From: Fidelibacterota bacterium UBA1134 | GTDB taxonomy: Bacteria; Fidelibacterota; Marinisomatia; Marinisomatales; S15-B10 | Assembly: GCA_002311975.1 (NCBI GenBank) | Contig: DCAL01000097.1 | Location: 686 to 5,901 of the forward strand | Reading direction: 5' to 3' | Length of the DNA: 5,216 nucleotides | Part shown: positions 1-5,216 of the stretch, one piece after another | Layout: every line of letters begins with the position of its first letter | How positions within the stretch are numbered: position 1 is the stretch's first letter | The notes under the pieces: generated by a model | Seen by the model: the letters and a program-made list of their open reading frames with translations, nothing else | Database searches by the model: none | Told to the model about the DNA's origin: nothing | Position numbers and translations under genes: made by a program

Positions 1-142
1 GTGAGAGGGTGATTACGGCCATGTAGAGTGAATCTAGGAATGTCCAATTCTCCCCGCCGGGTAAAATTTTGAATCCGGCGGCACCGAACAGGACTGTTCC
101 CAACACAAGGAAAACGTTCCGTCCAAGCCGTGAAAAACCCAT
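1..142 (-). CDS. Potassium/ion channel-like membrane protein, N-terminal fragment
   Basis: This gene starts with ATG at 142-140 and runs off the window after 47 codons. Residues 1-9 are short and basic. Residues 9-26 form a hydrophobic helix rich in V, L, F, G and A, fitting a first transmembrane segment. After a GGENW turn, residues 33-47 (WTFLDSLYMAVITLS) closely resemble the pore helix of two-transmembrane K+ channels such as MthK and KcsA, which leads straight into a TVGYG-type selectivity filter. The filter itself lies outside the window, as would any C-terminal RCK/TrkA-N domain. The start codon directly follows the TAG of the hydrolase gene upstream, with no gap, which suggests translational coupling. 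A GGAG lies about 13 bases upstream, inside that gene. The channel call rests on pattern resemblance only; another small membrane protein is possible. See the finding on the next codon. Confidence 0.6.
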   Translation of the reverse strand, partial: MGFSRLGRNVFLVLGTVLFGAAGFKILPGGENWTFLDSLYMAVITLS

Positions 143-898
143 CTACAGTTCTATCTCCATTCCATCATAGGCCAAATCTACTTCTCCCCGGTAATACTTT
201 GCCACCGCTGAAATAATATCCGTATCCAGGATTTCAGGATAAAAATGGGTCAGAACAAGCCGTTTGCACCCTGTTTCCTCGGCGATGAGACCGCACTCCG
301 ACGGCGTCAAGTGGCCCTTCCGTTTAAGGTTGTCTGGAAATGAACATTCCAGAATCATAACATCCACACCTTTCGCGCTCGCAATTAACTCATCGTTGAC
401 GTCACTGTCACCAGAATAGAAAACGGACTCCCCTCGCCCACTCTCAAATCGATAGGTAACACTATGCGCTGTATGTTCCGTATGACCGCATATGAGCAGA
501 AGATCTTCCAGAATAACCTCTCCACGTGAAACCTCCTGTATTTCAATGTCAACCCAGTCGCACAAGACCGACCCTCCGTATATTTCAATTAGCCGATTAA
601 AGTAGTCTTGAAACCCAATAGGCGCCACAATCTTGAGAAATTTAGGTTTCACCAACTCCGGATCGTGGCGATAAGCGAACAGGAGCGGAACGAGATCAAG
701 TGTGTGGTCAGGATGCATGTGACTGTAGCAGATGGTGTCGATGGTCTTATAGTCAATACCAAAATCGACCATGCGCCGCAGCGTGCCCGATCCACCATCG
801 ATGAGAATGCTATGATCCTCTGTCTGAAGGAAATAGCCGCTGTTGCCCCGCTTGGGAACAGGGATTAATACACCGGAACCAAGTACTGTCAGTTTCAT
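143..898 (-). CDS. Metallo-beta-lactamase-fold hydrolase, RNase Z/AtsA-like
   Basis: A 251-residue cytoplasmic metallohydrolase. Metal-binding motifs are present in order: the HxHxDH motif at residues 60-65 (SHMHPDH), His142/His145 in GHTEHTAHS, the bridging Asp164 in YSGDSD, a GHLTPSE segment at 195-201, and the last His218 in LTHFYPE. This order matches the RNase Z/arylsulfatase-like branch. Residues 150-160, between His145 and Asp164, are short, so there is no room for the flexible exosite arm that true RNase Z uses to hold tRNA. A tRNA 3'-processing role is therefore doubtful, and the substrate cannot be named. The ATG at 898 was chosen because MKLTVLGSG is the usual family N-terminus; an in-frame TTG at 907 would add three residues. 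Neither start has a good Shine-Dalgarno. A short ORF with a strong one ends 10 bases upstream. The gene abuts the channel-like gene downstream. Confidence 0.85.
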   Translation of the reverse strand: MKLTVLGSGVLIPVPKRGNSGYFLQTEDHSILIDGGSGTLRRMVDFGIDYKTIDTICYSHMHPDHTLDLVPLLFAYRHDPELVKPKFLKIVAPIGFQDYFNRLIEIYGGSVLCDWVDIEIQEVSRGEVILEDLLLICGHTEHTAHSVTYRFESGRGESVFYSGDSDVNDELIASAKGVDVMILECSFPDNLKRKGHLTPSECGLIAEETGCKRLVLTHFYPEILDTDIISAVAKYYRGEVDLAYDGMEIEL

Positions 899-908
899 GT
901 CTGGCAAT

Positions 909-950
909 TTAGTGAATTGAGCTCGTAAAAGGAATCAGCTTGCCAGTCAT
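909..950 (-). CDS. Possible 13-residue leader ORF upstream of the hydrolase
   Basis: An ATG at 950-948 opens a 13-codon frame reading MTGKLIPFTSSIH and ending in TAA. GGAGGG at 960-955 lies 4 bases before the ATG, the strongest Shine-Dalgarno in this part of the window. The frame differs from that of the hydrolase, whose ATG is 10 bases after this stop and has no good ribosome-binding site of its own. Ribosomes loading here could therefore re-initiate on the hydrolase gene. The peptide resembles no leader I know and has no run of one amino acid that would suggest classical attenuation. It could also be a chance reading frame, or the remains of an older start displaced by an indel. Existence of the ORF is certain; translation is inferred. 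Confidence 0.35.
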   Translation of the reverse strand: MTGKLIPFTSSIH

Positions 951-1008
951 AGCGCCCTCCAAAGGATGAACTGGCCTGCTACTCGTATTCGCCGCCGGCG
1001 GAGTAAAG

Positions 1009-1155
<147 letters not shown>

Positions 1156-1202
1156 TTGTTTTTAATTACCTGTCTACAGTGAAATTAATGTCTTTCAGTG
1201 TA

Positions 1203-1266
1203 ATTCGTTACTGGTGATTGGTAACCGGCAGAGCGGAAACTGGATACTACTCACCAGCTACTCCGG
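1203..1266. repeat. Degenerate 7-bp tandem repeat between folD and the tRNA
   Basis: Read on the plus strand in steps of seven, successive units include ACTGGTG (1210), ATTGGTA (1217), ACCGGCA (1224), then after a one-base slip ACTGGAT (1239), ACTACTC (1246), ACCAGCT (1253) and ACTCCGG (1260). The best pairs match at five of seven positions and several differences are transitions. A related TAACCAGTTACC lies at the end of folD near 1290-1301. It looks like a decayed intergenic heptamer array. The later units match poorly, so the extent is uncertain. Confidence 0.35.
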
Positions 1267-1279
1267 AGGATCCTTCGGA
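1262..1279. repeat. 18-bp imperfect palindrome just after folD
   Basis: TCCGGAGGA followed by TCCTTCGGA gives two 9-base arms that match as inverted repeats except at one position. It starts 17 bases past the folD stop. As RNA from the folD strand it would form a 7-bp stem with one A-C mismatch and a GAUC loop. No U-tract follows, so it is not a standard intrinsic terminator, though it could protect the folD mRNA 3' end. Confidence 0.4.
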
Positions 1280-1296
1280 CAATGACTGCTAACCAG

Positions 1297-2199
1297 TTAC
1301 CATTCCCCGCTCACCCATTGCTCTGCCGCTTCCACTGTGTTTTCAACCAGCATGGCGATGGTCATGGGGCCGACGCCTCCCGGGACGGGCGTCACCGCAC
1401 CGGCGACTCCCTGAACAGAATCAAATTCAACGTCGCCCACCAGACGGTAACCCTTCTCAGAATCATCCTCGACCCGGTTAATGCCGACATCCACAATAGC
1501 AGAGCCCGGCTTGAGCATGTCACCGGTGATCATCTCCGGAACGCCAACAGCCGCAATGACGATATCAGCCTGGCGAGTGAACGATCCAATGTCCGGAGTC
1601 CTTGAATGGCAGACGGTCGTCGTCGCATTTCCCGTGGGAGTCTTGAGACTCAGCAAAAGCGACATGGGCCGGCCTACGATGGTGCTCCTCCCCACTACTA
1701 CAACGTGTTTCCCCTCGGTAGCGATACGGAAATACTGGAGTATTCTCAAAATTCCTTTCGGCGTGCAAGGAATGAATCGAGGTGTACCTGCCGCAAGCCG
1801 TCCAAGGTTAACCGGATGGAAACCGTCCACATCTTTTTCGGGTGAAACTTCAGAAAGGATTTTACCAGAATCGAACTCCCTCGGCAACGGCAACTGAACA
1901 AGAATACCGTGAAAGACTGAATCATCGTTCAACCGCCTGATTTCAGCAAGCAGATCTTCCTCAGCAATGTCGGCGGGAAAACAGACTGTTTCGGTGTGAA
2001 GTCCCAGCTTATTGAACTTTCTGGTCTTGCTCCTCACGTACACTTGAGAGGCAGGATCTTCTCCCACCAGAACAGCAGCCAATCCCGGGACTACACCATT
2101 TGATTTTGCCTCTTTGATCCTACTGTTCAGATGAGCATAGACATTTTTTGCCACCTCCTTACCAGAGAGGATGTGTGTTTCTACTTGGGCTGACATCAT
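1297..2199 (-). CDS. folD: Bifunctional methylenetetrahydrofolate dehydrogenase/cyclohydrolase
   Basis: FolD interconverts 5,10-methylene-THF, 5,10-methenyl-THF and 10-formyl-THF in the cytoplasm, using NADP+, to supply one-carbon units for purines and formyl-methionyl-tRNA. At 300 residues it is close to the usual 280-300. The N-terminal catalytic domain has YVRSKTRK at 54-61, with the expected catalytic Lys58, then ILVQLPLP at 99-106 and the KDVDGFHP signature at 122-129. The dinucleotide-binding half has VVVVGRSTIVGRPMS at 166-180, VDVGINR at 236-242, and the C-terminal signature TPVPGGVGPMT at 270-280. All hallmark motifs are intact. Two consecutive ATGs (2199 and 2196) follow an AGAGAG stretch; the second is better spaced from it. 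The gene lies 78 bp after zapA and could belong to the same transcript or have its own promoter. Confidence 0.97.
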   Translation of the reverse strand: MMSAQVETHILSGKEVAKNVYAHLNSRIKEAKSNGVVPGLAAVLVGEDPASQVYVRSKTRKFNKLGLHTETVCFPADIAEEDLLAEIRRLNDDSVFHGILVQLPLPREFDSGKILSEVSPEKDVDGFHPVNLGRLAAGTPRFIPCTPKGILRILQYFRIATEGKHVVVVGRSTIVGRPMSLLLSLKTPTGNATTTVCHSRTPDIGSFTRQADIVIAAVGVPEMITGDMLKPGSAIVDVGINRVEDDSEKGYRLVGDVEFDSVQGVAGAVTPVPGGVGPMTIAMLVENTVEAAEQWVSGEW

Positions 2200-2234
2200 A
2201 TTTCTCTCTATACGTTATAATCGAGAAAAGTGTT

Positions 2235-2263
2235 GGTTCAGACAGTCAGATAATCGATGAACC
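2235..2263 (-). other. Inverted repeat between zapA and folD
   Basis: GGTTCA (2263-2258) and TGAACC (2240-2235) are perfect 6-base inverted arms around a 17-base loop, in the 78-bp gap after zapA. On the gene strand the second arm is followed by AACACTTTTCTC, which includes four U's. This is too weak and its loop too long for a confident terminator, but it could act as a partial terminator or an operator-like site between the zapA group and folD. Confidence 0.25.
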
Positions 2264-2277
2264 GCGAAGCGCTTCTA

Positions 2278-2580
2278 TCAGCCGGATACCAAAGATTCAT
2301 CCAGAATTTCAATCAGAGCCGCGGCCTTATCCTCAACCTGATCTATCACATTTTTATTGTCCCGTTTTGAAGAGAAAAGATCATCAGTAATGCTCATAGC
2401 GGCAAGGATGGCAATTCTTGTGCTAGACTGCGTCGACGGAAGTGTCTCCTCCAATTCCCGCATCTTCTTGTCCACGTATTGGGCAACGTCGGCAATGTAA
2501 TTTGAATCAGCATGTGCTTTTACGGTGTACTCCTGACCGAAGATGGAGACTCGGACCAGATTTTCCTGGGAATTACTCAT
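2278..2580 (-). CDS. zapA: Cell division protein ZapA
   Basis: ZapA binds and cross-links FtsZ filaments, stabilising the Z-ring at mid-cell. At 100 residues it has normal family length. Residues 8-22 (LVRVSIFGQEYTVKA) are the classic ZapA N-terminal beta-hairpin, followed by YIADVAQYVDKKMRELE (28-44), then RIAILAAMSITDDLF (55-69), which starts the dimerisation and coiled-coil helix. Residues 74-95 continue the helix and end in LIEILDES. The ATG at 2580 has AGGAAGG five bases upstream, a good Shine-Dalgarno. It follows the small coiled-coil gene by 32 bp. A pheT-zapA arrangement is, from memory, frequent in Bacteroidota and relatives, usually with rny next; here folD follows instead. Confidence 0.92.
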   Translation of the reverse strand: MSNSQENLVRVSIFGQEYTVKAHADSNYIADVAQYVDKKMRELEETLPSTQSSTRIAILAAMSITDDLFSSKRDNKNVIDQVEDKAAALIEILDESLVSG

Positions 2581-2612
2581 GGCAACCTTCCTATTCTAAA
2601 ACAAATGGTAAG

Positions 2613-2795
2613 CTAAAACTCATCAAGAATTTCCAGAAGATTCTTGATTTTGTTGATGATCTTTTCCCCGGTTTCATCGGAAATCATTACGTTCTCATCG
2701 CTGGACCGGGTTCTTGAACGGATGATAGTCAACTCTTCGGAAAGCTGTTTTATCCGCTTTTCTAATGTCTGGAAATTGGGGAGAGACAGTTCCAT
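2613..2795 (-). CDS. Small coiled-coil-like protein between pheT and zapA
   Basis: A 60-residue protein I cannot name. Residues 5-28 (from LPNFQTLEKRIKQLSEEL) show leucine/isoleucine spacing and charge pattern of an alpha-helical coiled coil. A polar stretch (SRTRSSDENV) follows, then a second helix ending in KNLLEILDEF. There is no signal peptide, cysteine or membrane segment. The ATG lies three bases after the pheT stop and has no clear Shine-Dalgarno, so translation probably depends on coupling to pheT. Position immediately before zapA and the coiled-coil character suggest a cell-division partner, ZapB-like in kind, but this is inference from context. Its C-terminus shares an L-(L/I)-E-I-L-D-E motif with ZapA next door. 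It has normal codons and no stops, and the tight packing supports a real gene. Confidence 0.75.
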   Translation of the reverse strand: MELSLPNFQTLEKRIKQLSEELTIIRSRTRSSDENVMISDETGEKIINKIKNLLEILDEF

Positions 2796-2798
2796 AAC

Positions 2799-4835
2799 TT
2801 AACGTAATTTAGCACCGAATCGTTTTGAAGTCTCTGAAATTATTTGGGCAACGATTTTATCAACTTCCTCGTCTTTCAATGTTCTCATCCGATCTCTGAA
2901 GAAAAGGCTAAAGGTGACACTTTTTTGATCTTCCTCTATCTGGTTTCCCTCATAAAGATCGTACAGTAACAGCCGGGCCAGCAGGTCAGTGCCGTTTTCT
3001 CTGATCACTTCTTCCAGCTCTGCCACAGGGTGTTCTTGTTGCAGAACAAAAGAAAGATCGCGCGAGATTCCGGGGTGCTTGGATGGAGGCTGGTGAATAA
3101 GCTCTCTCGATATTTCTCTTCCAATTTTGTCCAGAAAGAGAAAGAAACCGTATACAGGATTCTCGATGTCGTAGCTGGCTAAAGTGTCCGATGAGAATCT
3201 GCCAAATTCGACAAGAGATTCGCCATCAACATTGACAAGAACTTGACCGGGTTTAAACAATTGCCGCCTCTCTTTGAAGCTTACACCAAAGTCCTCGATT
3301 CTCAGGAATCTTGCCACCGCACCTGCAAAACCCTTGACGGTGTAGAAATCAACTGATTCCCCTCCTCTCTTCCACTGTTTGAGGATTCTGTTGCCACAAA
3401 TCACCCCGGCAAACTGTTCCTTCTCTTCACATCCTGTCTTAGAATCACGATCGCCAGTGAATACCACGCCATGCTCAAAGAGAGAGAGATCATTCTCCCC
3501 CCTCTTCAGATTGTAGTTTACAGCTTTCAGAAGTCCTGGAAAAAGTGACGTCCTGAGAAACGCCATATCGCGACTGATTGGGTTCTGCAGCTTTACCGCA
3601 TCACTCTCCGTAAAATGGGTGGCTTCGCTTTTGCGAATGAGACTGTTTGTTGAAACTTCGTTGAAGCCCAATCCGACGAAGAACTGCCTCAACTCCCTGA
3701 GATAATCTGCTGTATCCCATGTCACATCTGTGAGATATCCCCCATAAGTGAAATCTGATTTGATACGACTAAAACCGTAGATCCGAGCAAGTTCTTCCGT
3801 AAGATCGATTTCTCTCTCAAGGTCAGGGCGAAATGTCGGCGGAACGCAGTTGTAGCCGTCGTCCGTCTTGGTGCTGGAGATACCCAGCCCTGCAAACGTA
3901 CTCTCTATGAATGACGCTTCGAAATTCACTCCAGCAGTAGCCGAAGAAATTTCCGTGCGGAAGTAGATGGGCGCGGCTTTCATCTTTTGGGGATAAGCGT
4001 CCACTATGCCGTCGCTGATTTCACCGCCTGCAATCTCCGCCAGCAGGGATGCCGTCCTGTCCAGCGCCGTGATGAGCCCTTCGTAGTCTGTGCCGCGTTC
4101 AAATCGTCTGGAAGCCTCAGTACTCAACCCCAGCGCTTTCGATCCTTTCCGTACTGTGACGGGATCAAAGTAAGCGCTCTCGATGAGAATATCAGTTGTC
4201 GAATCTGACACCTCAGAATTCTCTCCCCCCATTATCCCCGCCAGTGCAACAGGTTTCTCACCATCGCATATCAGAAGATATTCCTGTGTCAGCTTCCGCT
4301 CCTTGCCATCGAGGGTTTTCATTGTCTCCCCTTTCCTGGCAAGCCGGACAATTATCTTGGCGCCGGCGATCTCTTGCAGATCAAATATGTGCAGCGGATG
4401 TCCCATTTCCAGAAGGACATAGTTTGAAATATCGACAAGGTTATTGATACTTCGGATTCCTGCCGCTTCAAGTCTCTTCACCAGCCACTCTGGCGAAGCG
4501 TTCACCTTGACGTTCTTCACAACTCTGCAGGCATACCGGGGACATTCTTTCTTGTCCATAATTTCAATCGAAATGGCGTCCGCTGCTTTCTCACCGGATT
4601 CTTTGACTGCGAACTGAGGTGGTCTCAACGTTTTCCCGGTAAGGACGGCAATTTCCCGTGCCACGCCAAAATGGGACATGCAGTCGGGTCTGTTTGGCGT
4701 CAGTTCAATATCGAGGGCTTTTCCATCCTGAATGACATCAGATTCATGACCTGCATTGGTCAGTAGATCAGCCAGATCCTCAGAGGAGAGATCGACATCG
4801 ACGTAGTCTTTCAGCCATTCAATAGTGACAATCAT
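2799..4835 (-). CDS. pheT: Phenylalanyl-tRNA synthetase beta subunit lacking the tRNA-binding OB domain
   Basis: PheT pairs with PheS in the alpha2-beta2 enzyme that charges tRNA-Phe; the beta subunit edits Tyr-tRNA-Phe and binds tRNA. At 678 residues it is about 117 shorter than E. coli PheT (795). The N-terminal start (MIVTIEWLKDYV) runs through NAGHESDVI at 27-35 and then directly into LDIELTPNRPDC at 41-52, so the OB-fold (EMAP-like) domain, E. coli residues of roughly 39-148, is absent. Downstream domains are intact: the B3/B4 editing domain at about 88-270, with Arg128, His149 and Glu219 at positions aligning with E. coli R244, H265 and E334; B5 at about 290-357; B6/B7 to about 570; and the C-terminal FDX-ACB anticodon-binding domain at about 580-678 (HPGISRDLSF). 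The start overlaps pheS by ATGA. Confidence 0.97.
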   Translation of the reverse strand: MIVTIEWLKDYVDVDLSSEDLADLLTNAGHESDVIQDGKALDIELTPNRPDCMSHFGVAREIAVLTGKTLRPPQFAVKESGEKAADAISIEIMDKKECPRYACRVVKNVKVNASPEWLVKRLEAAGIRSINNLVDISNYVLLEMGHPLHIFDLQEIAGAKIIVRLARKGETMKTLDGKERKLTQEYLLICDGEKPVALAGIMGGENSEVSDSTTDILIESAYFDPVTVRKGSKALGLSTEASRRFERGTDYEGLITALDRTASLLAEIAGGEISDGIVDAYPQKMKAAPIYFRTEISSATAGVNFEASFIESTFAGLGISSTKTDDGYNCVPPTFRPDLEREIDLTEELARIYGFSRIKSDFTYGGYLTDVTWDTADYLRELRQFFVGLGFNEVSTNSLIRKSEATHFTESDAVKLQNPISRDMAFLRTSLFPGLLKAVNYNLKRGENDLSLFEHGVVFTGDRDSKTGCEEKEQFAGVICGNRILKQWKRGGESVDFYTVKGFAGAVARFLRIEDFGVSFKERRQLFKPGQVLVNVDGESLVEFGRFSSDTLASYDIENPVYGFFLFLDKIGREISRELIHQPPSKHPGISRDLSFVLQQEHPVAELEEVIRENGTDLLARLLLYDLYEGNQIEEDQKSVTFSLFFRDRMRTLKDEEVDKIVAQIISETSKRFGAKLR

Positions 4836-5216
4836 ACGAACTGCCTCAGGAATCGGACATCGCCGTTGAAGAAAAGCCGGATATCATCAATCTGATATTT
4901 CAACATGGCCAGTCGTTCAATGCCCATACCAAAAGCGTAACCGCGCCATTCTTCTGCATCATAGCCCACGAACCCGTACACATTCGGATCTACCATGCCG
5001 CAGCCGAGTATCTCCAGCCACCCCGTTCTCTTGCAGAGGGAACAACCCTTTCCTCTGCAGACAATACAAGAGATATCCACTTCTGCGCTCGGCTCGGTGA
5101 AGGGAAAAAAGCTGGGGCGAAATCTTGATTTCACATCGGAGCCAAAGAACTGGTGATTGAAATACTCCAAGGTCCCCTTCATTTCAGCAAAGGAGACGTT
5201 CCGGTTTACATACAAC
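4832..5216 (-). CDS. pheS: Phenylalanyl-tRNA synthetase alpha subunit, C-terminal part
   Basis: The catalytic class II subunit of PheRS, of which only the last 127 codons are in the window; the gene continues beyond 5216. The visible first codon, TTG at 5215, is an internal leucine. Residues are counted from it. SFAEMKGTL at 8-16 and RFRPSFFPFTEPSAEVD at 31-47 are catalytic-core sequences. Residues 50-61 carry CxxC-x4-CxxC (Cys50, 53, 58, 61), an insert absent in E. coli but known in other bacteria and possibly metal-binding. WLEILGCGMVDPNV at 66-79 and GYAFGMGIERLAML at 92-105 form motif 3, with the phenylalanine-pocket Ala in GYAFGMG retained. The stop codon overlaps the pheT start (ATGA), indicating translational coupling, as suits subunits made in equal amounts. 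Confidence 0.98.
   Translation of the reverse strand, partial: LYVNRNVSFAEMKGTLEYFNHQFFGSDVKSRFRPSFFPFTEPSAEVDISCIVCRGKGCSLCKRTGWLEILGCGMVDPNVYGFVGYDAEEWRGYAFGMGIERLAMLKYQIDDIRLFFNGDVRFLRQFV

Noticed and set aside
608..868. 86-codon plus-strand frame
   Set aside because: It is antisense to the hydrolase, whose metal-binding motifs span this region, and its translation resembles nothing.
978..1005. GC-rich palindrome (CCGCCGGCGG) flanked by TACTC/GAGTA after the tRNA, as a terminator
   Set aside because: The stem can form, but no U-tract follows on the gene strand, so I do not call an intrinsic terminator.
1282..1897. Open frames of 107 and 138 codons on the plus strand
   Set aside because: They lie antisense inside folD, have no family-like sequence and no supporting start signals; they are mirror frames of a well-conserved gene.
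2214..2241. Possible folD promoter: CTGAAC, 16-base spacer, TATAAC
   Set aside because: The -10 match is fair but the -35 is poor, and the implied start would fall inside the presumed ribosome-binding site; AT-rich spacers give such matches by chance.
2200..2277. 6S RNA gene next to zapA, as in gammaproteobacteria
   Set aside because: The gap is only 78 bp, far too short for 6S RNA, and no suitable long hairpin is present.
2148..2390. 80-codon plus-strand frame crossing the zapA-folD gap
   Set aside because: It overlaps the ends of two real genes antisense and has no recognisable domain; no ribosome-binding site was evident.

Overview
This window is ordinary bacterial housekeeping DNA with every recognisable gene on the minus strand, so transcription runs from high to low coordinates. 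Protein and RNA features are bacterial: a bacterial-type two-subunit PheRS, ZapA, FolD, and a tRNA with an encoded CCA end. PheS carries a four-cysteine insert of a kind I recall from Bacteroidota, Chlorobiota and related lineages, and pheT sits next to zapA. I lean towards an uncultured member of the FCB or Marinimicrobia-like bacteria, but this is inference and no marker here fixes the lineage.

In transcription order, 5216-4832 is the C-terminal part of pheS. It overlaps pheT (4835-2799) by ATGA. PheT appears to have lost the OB-fold tRNA-binding domain that normally interrupts its N-terminal domain. Three bases later comes a 60-residue coiled-coil-like protein (2795-2613), then zapA (2580-2278). 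These four genes look like one operon linking tRNA-Phe charging with Z-ring assembly. After 78 bp comes folD (2199-1297), for one-carbon folate metabolism.

The 211 bp between folD and the tRNA hold no gene but carry structure: an 18-bp palindrome just after folD, a degenerate 7-bp tandem repeat, and a hairpin region containing an exact 12-bp copy of the tRNA 5' end. The tRNA-Arg(CCG) gene (1085-1009) has one mismatched acceptor-stem pair.

Downstream, a possible 13-codon leader ORF with a strong Shine-Dalgarno precedes a metallo-beta-lactamase-fold hydrolase of the RNase Z/AtsA-like type (898-143). Its stop codon directly abuts the start of a truncated gene (142-1) whose N-terminus looks like a potassium-channel first helix and pore helix.

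No mobile element, CRISPR array, defence system or clearly novel multi-gene system is visible. The points most worth checking are the short PheT, the leader ORF, and the tRNA 5' duplication.
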